DNA of 64,000 nt from Sphingomonas sp. Leaf22 (GCF_001421715.1 NZ_LMKP01000042.1:26845-90844), one strand, 5' to 3'. Shown: positions 22,676 to 32,379, numbered from the stretch's first letter. Numbers and translations are program-made. Notes: generated by a model from the letters alone, not told the origin.

Positions 22676-23878
22676 ATGGCACGTTTCTCCTTCCGCCTGC
22701 CCGACATCGGTGAAGGCATTTCCGAGGCCGAGATCGTCGCGTGGCACGTGGGCGTCGGCGACCGTGTCGAGGAAGACGGACGCCTTGCCGACATGATGAC
22801 CGACAAGGCGACGGTCGAAATGGAAAGCCCGGTCGCGGGCACGGTGGTCGAACTGGCGGGCGAGCCGGGCGATCAGGTGGCGATCGGCGCGACGCTGGTC
22901 GTGATCGAGACGGCCGAAGAGGTCGTGCAGCCGGCCGAGCCCGAGCGGGTCGAGGCGGAAAATCCGGGCTTGGAGGAGGTCGCAATTCCTCCCCGTGAAC
23001 GGGGAGGAGTTTTGGCCTCACCCGCCGTTCGCGCCCGCGCGGCCGACCTTGGCATCGACCTGTCCGCCGTCCACCATGACGGCCCCCATATCCGCCACGC
23101 CGACCTCGACGCGTACCTCCGCTACGGCAGCGCGCAGGGTTATCGTGCCCCCAACGCCTCCCGCACCCGCCCGGACGAAACCGTCAAGGTCATCGGCATG
23201 CGCCGCCGCATCGCCGAGAACATGGCGGCGGCCAAGCGCCACATCCCGCACTTCACCTATGTCGAGGAAATCGACGTCACCGCGATGGAGGCGATGCGCG
23301 CCGACTTGAACGCAGGCCGTGGGTCCCGGCCGAAGCTGACCATGTTGCCGCTGCTGATCGTCGCGATCTGCCGCACGCTGCCCGATTTCCCGATGCTCAA
23401 CGCGCGTTACGATGACGAAGCAGGGGTGGTGACGCGGTTCGGGCGGGTGCATCTGGGCATGGCGGCACAGACCGATGCCGGGCTGATGGTGCCGGTGATC
23501 CGAGACGCGCAGGACCTGAACCCGTGGCAGCTCGCGACCGAGATCGTTCGGCTGGCCGAAGCCGCGCGGACCGGCAAGGCGACGTCGGAGGAACTGTCGG
23601 GCGGCACGATCACGGTCACCTCGCTGGGGCCGCTGGGCGGGATTGCGACCACGCCGGTCATCAACCGTCCCGAAGTCGCGATCATCGGTCCGAACCGCAT
23701 CGTCGAGCGTCCGGTGTTCCGCGCGCGTGCTGGCGGCGGCGAGGAGATCGTGAAGGCCAAATGCATGAACCTGTCGATCAGCTGCGATCACCGCGTCGTC
23801 GACGGCCATGATGCCGCCAGCTATGTCCAGGCGTTGAAGCGGCTGATCGAAACGCCGGTGCTGTTGTTCGCCGACTGA
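22676..23878 (+). CDS. bkdB: Branched-chain 2-oxoacid dehydrogenase E2 (lipoyl acyltransferase)
   Basis: A 400-residue E2 with one lipoyl domain (residues 3-80; lipoyl-lysine Lys44 in DKATVE), a linker, a peripheral-subunit-binding domain (about 115-150) and a catalytic acyltransferase domain (about 165-400) with His372 and Asp376 in DHRVVDG. It transfers acyl groups from E1 to CoA. It starts five bases after E1 beta. The linker residues IPPRERGG (104-111) are encoded by a copy of the CCTCCCCG palindromic repeat inserted in frame, which is unusual. Normally this linker is Ala/Pro-rich. Confidence 0.95.
   Translation: MARFSFRLPDIGEGISEAEIVAWHVGVGDRVEEDGRLADMMTDKATVEMESPVAGTVVELAGEPGDQVAIGATLVVIETAEEVVQPAEPERVEAENPGLEEVAIPPRERGGVLASPAVRARAADLGIDLSAVHHDGPHIRHADLDAYLRYGSAQGYRAPNASRTRPDETVKVIGMRRRIAENMAAAKRHIPHFTYVEEIDVTAMEAMRADLNAGRGSRPKLTMLPLLIVAICRTLPDFPMLNARYDDEAGVVTRFGRVHLGMAAQTDAGLMVPVIRDAQDLNPWQLATEIVRLAEAARTGKATSEELSGGTITVTSLGPLGGIATTPVINRPEVAIIGPNRIVERPVFRARAGGGEEIVKAKCMNLSISCDHRVVDGHDAASYVQALKRLIETPVLLFAD
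22984..23013. repeat. Short CCTCCCCG palindrome inside the E2 coding frame
   Basis: TCCTCCCCGT-GA-ACGGGGAGGA (22987-23008) has two perfect 10-bp arms, with AAT before and GTTTT after, like the intergenic short copies at 24592 and 42993. Here it is read as part of the E2 interdomain linker without breaking the frame. Confidence 0.9.
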
Positions 23879-23887
23879 TCGCGGAGG

Positions 23888-24592
23888 ATGCGGGCCAGGT
23901 TGACGATCGCCGTACCGATGCTGGCGGCGATGGTGCTGCCCGCGGTCGCGCAGACAACCGCCGATTTTTCATTCGACTACAGCTACCCGGTAGAGGCCGC
24001 CCGCATCGCGCCGCTCAAGGCGTGGCTCGACGCGGAGAAGGCGCGGCAGCATAGATGGCTCGCCCGTGCCGCAGCCGACGTACGCCGGGAGGCGAAGGCG
24101 GCCGGCGTGCCGTTCCGGGCGTTCGACATGCAGACCGGGTGGCAGGTCGTGGCAAATACACTGCGCTTCCTCAGCCTGTCGTCGTCCAGCTACAGCGATA
24201 CCGGCGGTGCGCATGGCAATGGTGCGTCGGGCGGCCTCGTCTGGGACAAGCGGGCGGGGCGGCGCATGGATGCCACCGCGCTGTTCGTCTCGACCGCCGC
24301 GTTCCGGTCGGCGGTGATGACGCCGTGGTGCCGTTGGATGCGGGCCGAGCGCACGCGCCGCGTCGGGCAGGATGCCGGCGATACCATCTTCGGCCAATGC
24401 CCACCGGTCAAGGATGTCACGGTGTTGCTCGGGTCGTCGACCGGACGGGCGTTCGACCGGATCGGCGTGATCGCCGACCAGTATGTCGTCGGGTCCTATG
24501 CCGAGGGTCCGTATGAGCACACGCTGCCGGTGACGGCGGCGGTGCTGCGCGCGGTGAAGCCCGAATATCGCGGGGCCTTTGCAGCGCACTGA
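23888..24592 (+). CDS. Exported DUF4163/DUF3298 (RsiV/PdaC-like) protein
   Basis: A 234-residue protein with an N-terminal signal peptide (LTIAVPMLAAMVLPAVAQ). The mature part has FSFDYSYPVEAAR, an internal VANTLRFLSLSSSSYSDTGGAHGN and GGLVWDKRAGRRMDATALF, which matches the DUF4163 plus DUF3298 arrangement (the TGGAH-type core is the family hallmark). Relatives bind or cleave cell-wall sugars or act as anti-sigma factors, but none of these roles can be assigned here. GGAGG abuts the ATG at 23888 with no spacer, so an ATG at 23918 is an alternative start. Confidence 0.8.
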   Translation: MRARLTIAVPMLAAMVLPAVAQTTADFSFDYSYPVEAARIAPLKAWLDAEKARQHRWLARAAADVRREAKAAGVPFRAFDMQTGWQVVANTLRFLSLSSSSYSDTGGAHGNGASGGLVWDKRAGRRMDATALFVSTAAFRSAVMTPWCRWMRAERTRRVGQDAGDTIFGQCPPVKDVTVLLGSSTGRAFDRIGVIADQYVVGSYAEGPYEHTLPVTAAVLRAVKPEYRGAFAAH

Positions 24593-24665
24593 TCCTCCCC
24601 GGTACGGGGAGGATTTTGCGTCGTCGCGAACCTGAATCCGTAACCCTTCCTCCCCGTGCCGGGAG
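24592..24665. repeat. Two short CCTCCCCG palindromes between convergent genes
   Basis: ATCCTCCCCG-GTA-CGGGGAGGAT (24592-24614) followed by TTT is a perfect hairpin suited to ending the rightward gene. A second, damaged copy (CTTCCTCCCCGTGCCGGGAG, about 24646-24665) lies beside the stop of the leftward gene. Confidence 0.8.
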
Positions 24666-24669
24666 CAGT

Positions 24670-26439
24670 TCAGATGATCGGTTCGTCGAACATCAGCGCG
24701 CGGACGAACCGCACCGGCGGCGATCCGTGTGAGATCGCGCTATTGTTGTAGCGCATCAGGTCGAACCTGCCGCCCGCGCGACGTTCGGCTTCGCGACGCA
24801 TGTCCATATGCTCGCTATACCCCACGAAATAGCTGAGTAACTGCGTCGACCCCAGCCGGGCGCGGGTCCATTTGCCGGCGGCCTCGCGCTCCTGCTGGAA
24901 TGCGCCTTCCATCATCAGCTTCATCGCCTGTGCTTCGGTCAGCCCCTCGGTATGGATGCCGATGTCGAGAAGGGTGTTGGTGATCGACCGCATCCGCATC
25001 TTGAGCACGGTCAGCTTGAACAGCGGATCACCGTCGAGATAGTCGGCATCCGCCATCAGCCGTTCGGCATAGACCGCCCAGCCTTCGACGAACGGACCCG
25101 ACGACAATACCGCGCGCAGCACCGACTTATTCTCGTTGCTGTGCGCAATCTGGAGGTAATGGCCCGGCATCGCTTCATGGATCGACAGGTCGTGGAGCAT
25201 GTAATCATTATATTCGCGCAGGAACGAGGTCGTCTGCGCGTCGGTCCAGTCGGCCGGGATCGGCGACACGGCATAGAAGGTGCCGAGATTCTTTTCGAGC
25301 GGGCCGGGGCTGTCGCAATAGGCGACGGCGACACCCTGCTGGAATTTCGGCATCTCGATGATCTGGACCGGGGTGGTCGGCACCCGCACCAGCTTCTTCT
25401 CGCGCACGAACGCCGTCGCCTGTTCGAGCGTCGCGCGCGCCTTCGGCATCACCTGCGACCGGGTCGGGCGGCGGGCATAGCTCATTTCGAGGGCGGCCTC
25501 GATCGCCTTTTGTTGCTGCACCGGGGTCGGTCTGGCGGGCGTGGCCGGGGCCTTGGGGCGACCGCGCAGCACCATGCGCGCCTGTTCGTACATCTCGGCG
25601 CGGGTGTCGGCGGCGGCGCGGACGGCGCGGGCCTTGATCTCGGTCCGCGACAGCGGCGACAGGAGCGCGAACTTCACCTTCTGATCGTATAATTCGGGCG
25701 ACAGGCGGAATTCGCCCTTGGCGGCGGGTACCAGCACCGTGTCGAGCCAGCGTTGCTGTTCGGCGGTCGCGGTCTTCAGCGTCGCGACGGCGCGGTCGAA
25801 CTTCGCACGGTCGCCGCGGTTCAGCGTGGCGCGGTGGGGTGCCAGCATCGTCTCGACGATCTGCAGGATGCCGTCATTCTGTTTGGCGACGGTGGTGGCG
25901 TAGATGGCGGGGACGCGTTCGGGGACGATGCTGGCGCGCATCTGCGCATACATGGTCGGTACCTGTTCCATCCGCCGCGTCGCCGATCGCAGCCGCTGCG
26001 GCCATGGCGCGAAGTCGCGCGCGGCCAGCGCGTACAGGCCGCCGGAAATGGTACCGGCCGCCCCCTGCGGGTCCCATGCAAAGGGTTGCAGGACTTCGAG
26101 CGTCCACAATTGATAGCGCAGGTCGTTGTCGAGCAACGCCGCATCGACCTGATCGTCGCGCGACAGTGTCTCGCGGGGAATGGCGTTCAGTTCGAGCAGC
26201 GTTGCGCGCAGAAACTCGGCATCGCGGGCGCGACCGGCGGCGGACAGGTCCTCGACCTCGCTGTCATGGGCGTGATTGCCGAGTGCGGTGGCATAGCCCG
26301 GATGCAGCTTCGCCATGCCGTCGAGATAGCGTTTCGACAGCCGCGCGAAATCGCCGGCCGGACCGGTTTGCGCCAACGCCGGAAAGCTGCCGGCCAGCGG
26401 CGCGAGCGCCATCAGCGCGACGAAATGGCGGCGATCCAT
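24670..26439 (-). CDS. DUF885 domain exported protein
   Basis: A 589-residue protein with a cleavable N-terminal signal (MDRRHFVALMALAPLAGSFPALAQ). The DUF885 hallmark HEAMPGHYLQ is at residues 421-430, a zinc-peptidase-like HExxxGH motif, and the downstream FVEGWAVYAERLMAD is the second conserved element with a likely Glu ligand. The family is thought to be metallopeptidase-like, and sphingomonads have several copies. ATG 26439 is chosen because the signal peptide begins there; the frame is open further upstream. It is probably periplasmic. The substrate is unknown. Confidence 0.9.
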   Translation of the reverse strand: MDRRHFVALMALAPLAGSFPALAQTGPAGDFARLSKRYLDGMAKLHPGYATALGNHAHDSEVEDLSAAGRARDAEFLRATLLELNAIPRETLSRDDQVDAALLDNDLRYQLWTLEVLQPFAWDPQGAAGTISGGLYALAARDFAPWPQRLRSATRRMEQVPTMYAQMRASIVPERVPAIYATTVAKQNDGILQIVETMLAPHRATLNRGDRAKFDRAVATLKTATAEQQRWLDTVLVPAAKGEFRLSPELYDQKVKFALLSPLSRTEIKARAVRAAADTRAEMYEQARMVLRGRPKAPATPARPTPVQQQKAIEAALEMSYARRPTRSQVMPKARATLEQATAFVREKKLVRVPTTPVQIIEMPKFQQGVAVAYCDSPGPLEKNLGTFYAVSPIPADWTDAQTTSFLREYNDYMLHDLSIHEAMPGHYLQIAHSNENKSVLRAVLSSGPFVEGWAVYAERLMADADYLDGDPLFKLTVLKMRMRSITNTLLDIGIHTEGLTEAQAMKLMMEGAFQQEREAAGKWTRARLGSTQLLSYFVGYSEHMDMRREAERRAGGRFDLMRYNNSAISHGSPPVRFVRALMFDEPII

Positions 26440-26504
26440 GTGGCAATTCCCCCTATATTCTCTGCCGGCCACGCTACCGGGCCGGTGCCGCCGCACAAGC
26501 GGAT

Positions 26505-27224
26505 TCAGCGTGCCTCGCGCAGTTCGATCGCGCGGGCGAAGACCGCCGCGAACATCTCGGGCGTCAGTCGCCCGGTATTCTGGTTGTAGCGCGAGCAGTG
26601 ATAGCTATCGATCAGCGTGATCCCGCCGGGCATGGTGTGTTCGGCCAGATGCGCGAACGGTGCCTTGGGCAGGCGACCGCCCAGCACTTTGACCGCCGAC
26701 TGGTGCGCGATGGCCCCCAGCGCGACGACGACGCGCAGCGACGGCATCGCCGCCAGATCGGCGTCGAGGAACGGGCGGCACGTGCGGATTTCCTCAGGCG
26801 ACGGCTTGTTTTCGGGCGGCAAGCAGCGGACGGCGTTAATGATCGCGATCCCCTTGGGCACGGGCGCGTCCTCGACCCGGCCGGTATAGGTGCCCTCGGC
26901 CAGCCCGGCGGCGATCAGCGTGTCCCAGAACAGCGGCCCCGACCGGTCGCCGGTAAACGGGCGGGCGGTGCGGTTGGCACCCTGCAATCCCGGCGCGAGG
27001 CCAATGATCGCCAGCCACGGATCGGGATCGGCCAGCACCGGCACCGGCGCGTTCCACCATGTCGGATGTTCGATGCGCAGCTTTTCGCGCAGGTCGACAA
27101 GGCGTGGGCAGCGCGGGCAGTCGCGCGACGGTTCGGCAGCGGACGGCTCGGCGGCGGGAGCGGCTTCGAGCGGGGCGGGGATTGTGGCGTCGGGGTCGAG
27201 CGGGGCGGGGGTGGTGATTTCCAT
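26505..27224 (-). CDS. Family 5 uracil-DNA glycosylase (UDGb)
   Basis: A 239-residue DNA repair enzyme that removes uracil and related damaged bases. A proline/alanine-rich N-terminus of 33 residues precedes the Fe-S-type segment CPRCPRLVDLREK. Motif 1 GLAPGLQGANRTARPFTGDRSG (the GLAPA/G-type sequence, no catalytic Asp/Asn) is specific for the UDGb family. Motif 3 near the end is DSYHCSRYNQNTGRLT. Other cysteines (NAVRCLPPENKPSPEEI and RTC) are placed as iron-sulfur ligands in this group. It is encoded back to back with folK, with only 22 bases between the starts. Confidence 0.92.
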   Translation of the reverse strand: MEITTPAPLDPDATIPAPLEAAPAAEPSAAEPSRDCPRCPRLVDLREKLRIEHPTWWNAPVPVLADPDPWLAIIGLAPGLQGANRTARPFTGDRSGPLFWDTLIAAGLAEGTYTGRVEDAPVPKGIAIINAVRCLPPENKPSPEEIRTCRPFLDADLAAMPSLRVVVALGAIAHQSAVKVLGGRLPKAPFAHLAEHTMPGGITLIDSYHCSRYNQNTGRLTPEMFAAVFARAIELREAR

Positions 27225-27246
27225 GTCCGCGCGATAGGCGCGGGCG

Positions 27247-27723
27247 ATGACGACCTCAACCTATGCGATTGCGATCGGATCGAACCGGCGGGGGCGACAT
27301 GGCGGTCCGGCCGCCGCGATCCGCGCGGCGATCGCGGCGCTGCAGGGGGTAAGCGCGGTCGCGCCGGTCATCGGCAGCGCGCCGCTGGGGCCGTCGCTGC
27401 GGCGCTATGCCAACACGGCGGTGCTGATCGACAGCGATTTGTCGCCGCCGGCGCTGCTGATCCGGTTGAAGGCGATCGAACAGGCGTTCGGGCGGCGGCG
27501 CGGGCGGCGCTGGGGATCGCGCGTCCTCGACCTCGACATCGTCCTGTGGTCGGGGGGATGCTGGTCGGGGCCGGGGCTGACCGTGCCGCATATCAGCTTT
27601 CGCGAGCGCGACTTCGTGCTCGGTCCGCTCGTCCGGATCGCGGGCGACTGGCGCGATCCGGTGAGCGGACGGACGGTGCGGCACCTCCATCATCTGGTTG
27701 ACCGCGCCCGTCCGCGAGATTAG
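27247..27723 (+). CDS. folK: 6-hydroxymethyl-7,8-dihydropterin pyrophosphokinase
   Basis: A 158-residue folate-pathway enzyme that transfers pyrophosphate from ATP to 6-hydroxymethyldihydropterin. Recognised by AIAIGSNRRGRHG at the N-terminus, YANTAVLIDSDLSPPALL, KAIEQAFGRRRGRRWGSRVL and DLDIVLW, the conserved R-x8-DLDI signature that binds ATP and magnesium, followed by PHISFRERDFVLGPLVRIA. It lies directly before tRNA-Lys. The partner folP is in this window too (44317) but in another operon. Confidence 0.95.
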   Translation: MTTSTYAIAIGSNRRGRHGGPAAAIRAAIAALQGVSAVAPVIGSAPLGPSLRRYANTAVLIDSDLSPPALLIRLKAIEQAFGRRRGRRWGSRVLDLDIVLWSGGCWSGPGLTVPHISFRERDFVLGPLVRIAGDWRDPVSGRTVRHLHHLVDRARPRD

Positions 27724-27738
27724 GGGACGTCGCTTCGT

Positions 27739-27814
<76 letters not shown>

Positions 27815-27822
27815 CCGCACCT

Positions 27823-30273
27823 TCAGAAATCGAACCGTGCCGTGGCTGAAATGGCGCGGCCGTTGAGCAGGCGTCCGCGCACGATGCCGCTGGTCGGGAT
27901 GCGGTCCTCGTCGATGCCGGTCAGCGCCACCACGTCGAACAGGTTGGTGGCGTTCAGCGACAGCAGCAGCCGGCCGGTCGCATGGACCTGTGCAAAGGCG
28001 TTGGTGGTGACATAGCCCGGCATCTTCAGCAGGTTGACGTCCTGCGCGAAGCTGTCGGTGGTGCCGATCAACACCGCGCCTACCGCGAACCGGTCGGTGC
28101 TGATCTGCGGCGTCGCCTGAAAGATCAGGCTGGCCTGATGGCGCGGCTTGTTGCCGTTGACGGTCAGATCGACCCGGTCGCGGACGATGGTGGCGTCGGT
28201 ATAGGTCGCGCCGCCGTTCAGGCTGAACAGCCCCATGCGGAACCCGCCTTCGAATTCCAGACCCTTCGCATTGTAATCGCGGGCGATCACCGCCCCGGTC
28301 GAGGTGTTGATGTTCGAATCCTGCGCATCGACATGGAAGCCGGTCAGGTTCAGCGTCAGGTTCGGCTGGCGGTATTTCACGCCGATCTCGGCCTGCTTGA
28401 CCGGGTCGTAGGCGGCGGACGGAATGGCGAGCCGGCCGGTCGCATTATCGATGACCGAACCGAAGGTGATGCGGTCGGCATTGGCCCGCGCACCCCGGCT
28501 GTAGCGGGCGAACACCGCCAGCGGCTCGGCGATGCGGAAGTTCACGCCGGTCGAATAGGACAGATAACGATAGGTATAGTCGACCAGCCCCGGTGCGGTC
28601 GGGGTCACGCCGACGCGCTGTTCGGGCGCGGAGATCACGCCGTCGCCATCGATGTCGCGGGCGACCTGTCCGACCCGGCCACCGCCCAGTTCGACGCCGA
28701 ACACCTGCCCCTTGGCACTGCCGACGTCGTAGCGCAGGCTGCCGCCGATCGACACGCGGCCAATCTTGTAATTGGCCGACGCGAACGGCGCGTTGACGCT
28801 GTAGTTCAGGCGGAGCGTGCGGCGCTGCGTGCCCGACAACGGGTTATGGGCATAGATGCCGCCCGCGGTGCGCGCCACGCCGGCGCTGGTGAAGACGTCG
28901 AGCAGCTCGGCATCGCCGCCGCCCTTCACCTCGGTGATCGCCGTGCCGTACAGGATCGAGGTGTCGATCGCCTGCCGCGCGGCATAGAAGCCGGCGGTGG
29001 TGGTCAGATCGCCGTCGCCGACCTTCCACACGCGGCTGGCGCGCAGGTCGTTGGTGACGTTGCCGACATCGGCCTGCCGCCGGTCGCGGATATTGTAGAT
29101 GCCGATCAGCCCGTTGCCGTTGAGCGCGGTCGGATCGGCGATCGACGTGCCGGCGTTCGCGCCGCTGGCGTAGCGGAAGCTGCCGCCGGTCGCGCCGAGC
29201 CGGGCGAGGGCCGCCGCCGGCGTCAGGTACAGTGCGGTGAACGGACCGACCAGCCCGCCGCTGCGGCTCGACACGCGGAAGCGGTCGATGACCGTCCAGT
29301 CGCCGAGCGTCACCGCGGTTTCGACGCCGAAGGCGAGTTGCCTGACGTGCTGGCCCTTGCGGATATCCTCGACGATCGGCTGGTTGCGTTCGTCGAGCAC
29401 GACGAAGGATTGCAGCGCGCGGGTCGACAGCGTGTCGCGGGTCGGATCGAAATTGGCGACGGCGCGCAGTTCGGGGTCGTCGTTGCTGCCCGAAATACGG
29501 AGCGGGACCGAGTCATAGGATGGCGAGCGGTCGTCGAGATATTTGCCGTACAGCCGGATATAGCCGCCGGTGAATTCGCGGGTGACGTTCGCCTTGATCT
29601 GGCCGCCGCGCTGCCCGTCGAAACCGATGCGGCGCACACCCTCGCCCTGACGATAGAAGCCACCGATATGAAAGCGGGTATTGGCGTCGATCCGGCGGCC
29701 ATAGTCGAAATCGGCACGATACTGGTCGAAATCGAGTCCGGCGCTGAGTGCCACTGCGCCGCCATCGCGTTCGCCGGTTTTCGAGATGAAGTTGATGATG
29801 CCGCCCGGCGCGTTCGAGGCGAAGGTCGATGCGGAGCCGCCGCGGATCGCCTCTACCTGCGCGAGGTTCAGGTCGACGCGCAGTGCGGTGTCGGCGCTGG
29901 CCCCGACGATGTCGCCGAACTCCATGACCGGCAGGCCGTCTTCCTGCAACTGGATGAACTTCGCGCCCGAAGACGATAGCGGCAGGCCGCGAATGGTGAT
30001 GTTCGAGATGCCGTCGCCGGTCGGTGCTTCGGCCAGCACACCCGGAATGTCGCGCAGCAGTTCGCCGATCGAACGCGGTGCCAGGTTGGCGATCTCGGCT
30101 TCGCGCAGGACGCTGGTCGACGTCGCGCTGTCGAGTCGGTCGCGGCCCTTGGCAACGCCGGTCGTCACGGTATCCGCACCCGCCGGTTGCTGCGGCGGCT
30201 CCGTCGAAAGCGCCGGTGCCGCGGCCAATACCCATGCCATTGCCGTCGTCGACAGACTCAGACCCATCTTCAT
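27823..30273 (-). CDS. TonB-dependent receptor
   Basis: An 816-residue outer-membrane transporter. A signal peptide (MAWVLAAAPALS region) is followed by a short periplasmic segment, the plug domain (ILREAEIANLAPRSIGELL through VEAIRGGSASTFASNAPGGIINFI, about 55-165) and a 22-strand-type beta barrel. The final residues SATARFDF end in Phe, as is usual for outer-membrane proteins. The plug is of the catecholate-receptor/CirA-like kind with GISNITIRGLP. The extra-long loops contain DIDGDGVISAPEQ, an EF-hand-like calcium-binding text near residue 535. The ligand cannot be told from sequence. Confidence 0.92.
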   Translation of the reverse strand: MKMGLSLSTTAMAWVLAAAPALSTEPPQQPAGADTVTTGVAKGRDRLDSATSTSVLREAEIANLAPRSIGELLRDIPGVLAEAPTGDGISNITIRGLPLSSSGAKFIQLQEDGLPVMEFGDIVGASADTALRVDLNLAQVEAIRGGSASTFASNAPGGIINFISKTGERDGGAVALSAGLDFDQYRADFDYGRRIDANTRFHIGGFYRQGEGVRRIGFDGQRGGQIKANVTREFTGGYIRLYGKYLDDRSPSYDSVPLRISGSNDDPELRAVANFDPTRDTLSTRALQSFVVLDERNQPIVEDIRKGQHVRQLAFGVETAVTLGDWTVIDRFRVSSRSGGLVGPFTALYLTPAAALARLGATGGSFRYASGANAGTSIADPTALNGNGLIGIYNIRDRRQADVGNVTNDLRASRVWKVGDGDLTTTAGFYAARQAIDTSILYGTAITEVKGGGDAELLDVFTSAGVARTAGGIYAHNPLSGTQRRTLRLNYSVNAPFASANYKIGRVSIGGSLRYDVGSAKGQVFGVELGGGRVGQVARDIDGDGVISAPEQRVGVTPTAPGLVDYTYRYLSYSTGVNFRIAEPLAVFARYSRGARANADRITFGSVIDNATGRLAIPSAAYDPVKQAEIGVKYRQPNLTLNLTGFHVDAQDSNINTSTGAVIARDYNAKGLEFEGGFRMGLFSLNGGATYTDATIVRDRVDLTVNGNKPRHQASLIFQATPQISTDRFAVGAVLIGTTDSFAQDVNLLKMPGYVTTNAFAQVHATGRLLLSLNATNLFDVVALTGIDEDRIPTSGIVRGRLLNGRAISATARFDF

Positions 30274-30534
30274 CCTCCCCGCAATTATCGTCGATGCGAT
30301 CTGGCAGGATTTATTTGTCGTTTGGTTAAGAGCGTAATCAATCGAAAGACCGGTCGTCGAAAACCGATGACGACGACCCTGCCTGGTCTTTGCGGAACAG
30401 GTAATCGTCGCGTTAGGCGCTTGTTAGCCATCTTCGCGTATCTTGGCCGAGAAAATGGTATCGCGAGATGGGCGTCCGAAGCGGTCCGGTCGGTGGCGAC
30501 GGCCAAGGGATCGGCAAAGGGGATGGGACCGTTG
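30274..30534. other. Divergent promoter region of TonB receptor and chemoreceptor
   Basis: No gene is seen. It must hold the promoters of both flanking genes. AT-rich stretches occur at 30308-30345. I find no clear regulator site. Confidence 0.4.
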
Positions 30535-32379
30535 ATGCGGGTGCAAAGAGCGATGATCCGGTTTCGGGACGGCTCCACGCGCACGAAGCTGACGATCGCG
30601 TTCGGCATCTTGCTGGCGACCGCGATCGTGATGATTGCGCTGGTCGCGCACCAGATCGATTCGATCCACCGATCGGCGGACCTCAATCAGCAAAGTGCCA
30701 AGATCATCCGCCTGTCGCACATCGCCGAAAAGGGCGTGATCCGCGTCAACTCCCAACTGCGCGGCGTGCTGCTGACCGGCAATTTCGACTATCTCGACAC
30801 CTATTACGAAGGGCGCGCGCAGTTCGTCGGGTCGATGCGGACCTTGTCGACGCTGGTCGATCGGCCGGAACAGCGCGCCTTGCTGCGCGACGCGGTCATC
30901 GCCTTTGCCGACTGGAGCCGGCATTACAGCGACCCGCTGGTAACGATGGCGCGGGAGCCGGGCGGGCGAGAACGAGCGGCACAGGTGTTGATCGCGGCCG
31001 GTGCAAAGGCGCGGGTGACCTACATCAACAAGATGATCGAAGCGGTACGCGACAGCGAGGAACGGCGCATCGCCATCCGCGAGGCGGAATTGCACGAGAC
31101 GATGAAACACGCCTTCATCGCGCTGGGCGGGGGCGGTATCGGCCTGATGGCGATCGCCGCGGCCATGGGATGGCTGCTGACGCAGTCGATCGCGGTCCCG
31201 CTGGCGCGGCTGACCGGCATCGTCGATGCGTTGGCACGGCGCGATTTCGCGGTCAGCATAGCGCCGGAGCATCGCAAGCGGCGCGACGAGATCGGCCGGA
31301 TCGCCCGGTCGCTGGAAGTCTTCCGCGTTGCCGGCATCGAGAATGAGCGGCTGGAAGCCGAAGCGCGGCGGTTGACCGACGCCCATGCCCGCGACGCCGA
31401 GGATGCGGCCCGGCGCGTCCGGATCGATGCCGAGCGCGACCGCGATACCATCCGCATCATCGGCGCGGGACTGGCCGCGATCGCACGGGGCGATCTGACT
31501 TTCCGCCTGCACGCCGGGCTGTCGGGCGATGCGGCGGTGCTGAAACAGGATTATGATTCGGCGCTGGCGCAACTGGGTGGCTTGCTGGCCCGGGTCGACC
31601 AGATGGTGCGGGCGGTCGACTGCGAGACGCGCAGCGTCGTCGTCGTCGCGGAACAACTGACCCAGCGGACCATCGAACAGTCGGACGCGATCGGCGTGGT
31701 CGGCGATCGGTTGACGCAGGTCACGGCCCTGATCGACCGCAACACCGTCGGGGTTCGGCGGGTCGCCGAGGTTGCGCATTCGACCGGGCAGGCCGCCGAA
31801 CAGTCGCGCCGGACCGTGGCGGAGGCGGTGCGGGCGATGGCACGGATCGACGAGAGTTCGGAACAGATCGGCGCGATCGGCGGGCTGGTCCGCTCGATCG
31901 CCGAACAGACGCATCTGCTGGCCCTCAACGCGCAGATGGAGGCGGCCCGTGCCGGCGCGGCGGGCAATGGTTTCGCGGTCGTCGCACGCGAAGTCAGTCA
32001 GCTCGCCACGCGGTTGCGGGTGGCGAGCCACGACATCGCCCAGTCGCTGTCGTCCGCCCGGTCGTGCGCGGTCGAGGGCGTCGATCTGGTCGGGGCGGCC
32101 AGCGGCAAGCTGGCCTCGATCCTGCGCGATGTGAAGGAGATGTCGACGCTGGTCACCGATCTGGCGGGCGCGGCCGAGCGGCAGGCGCGCGACGTGCAGG
32201 ACGTGGACGGGCGGATGCGCGACATCGCCGGCGTCACCGAACGCAATGCGGTGGCCGCGGGCGAGGCGGGCGAGACGCTGGCCCGGTTGTTGACCGGGGC
32301 CGATGCGCTTGCGCGGTCGCTGGCGCAGTTCCGTATTCCGGGCGCGATCGAACCGGCGGCGCTGCCGGCCGCTGCCTGA
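30535..32379 (+). CDS. Methyl-accepting chemotaxis protein with HAMP domain
   Basis: A 614-residue chemoreceptor. TM1 (LTIAFGILLATAIVMIALVA) and TM2 (ALGGGGIGLMAIAAAMGWLL, about residues 195-220) enclose a helical periplasmic region of about 150 residues, like a four-helix-bundle sensor. HAMP follows (SIAVPLARLTGIVDALARR). The cytoplasmic signalling tip has EQTHLLALNAQMEAARAG and NGFAVVAREVSQLA. The second half is unusually rich in Arg and shorter than a typical MCP. The start is uncertain: ATG 30535 has GGGA at six bases, and ATG 30523 is possible. Ligand unknown. Confidence 0.9.
   Translation: MRVQRAMIRFRDGSTRTKLTIAFGILLATAIVMIALVAHQIDSIHRSADLNQQSAKIIRLSHIAEKGVIRVNSQLRGVLLTGNFDYLDTYYEGRAQFVGSMRTLSTLVDRPEQRALLRDAVIAFADWSRHYSDPLVTMAREPGGRERAAQVLIAAGAKARVTYINKMIEAVRDSEERRIAIREAELHETMKHAFIALGGGGIGLMAIAAAMGWLLTQSIAVPLARLTGIVDALARRDFAVSIAPEHRKRRDEIGRIARSLEVFRVAGIENERLEAEARRLTDAHARDAEDAARRVRIDAERDRDTIRIIGAGLAAIARGDLTFRLHAGLSGDAAVLKQDYDSALAQLGGLLARVDQMVRAVDCETRSVVVVAEQLTQRTIEQSDAIGVVGDRLTQVTALIDRNTVGVRRVAEVAHSTGQAAEQSRRTVAEAVRAMARIDESSEQIGAIGGLVRSIAEQTHLLALNAQMEAARAGAAGNGFAVVAREVSQLATRLRVASHDIAQSLSSARSCAVEGVDLVGAASGKLASILRDVKEMSTLVTDLAGAAERQARDVQDVDGRMRDIAGVTERNAVAAGEAGETLARLLTGADALARSLAQFRIPGAIEPAALPAAA

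Noticed and set aside
27982..29979. 665-codon forward frame opposite the TonB receptor
   Set aside because: Same reason: shadow of a real gene, with Val/Ala/Asp/Gly-rich composition and no motif.
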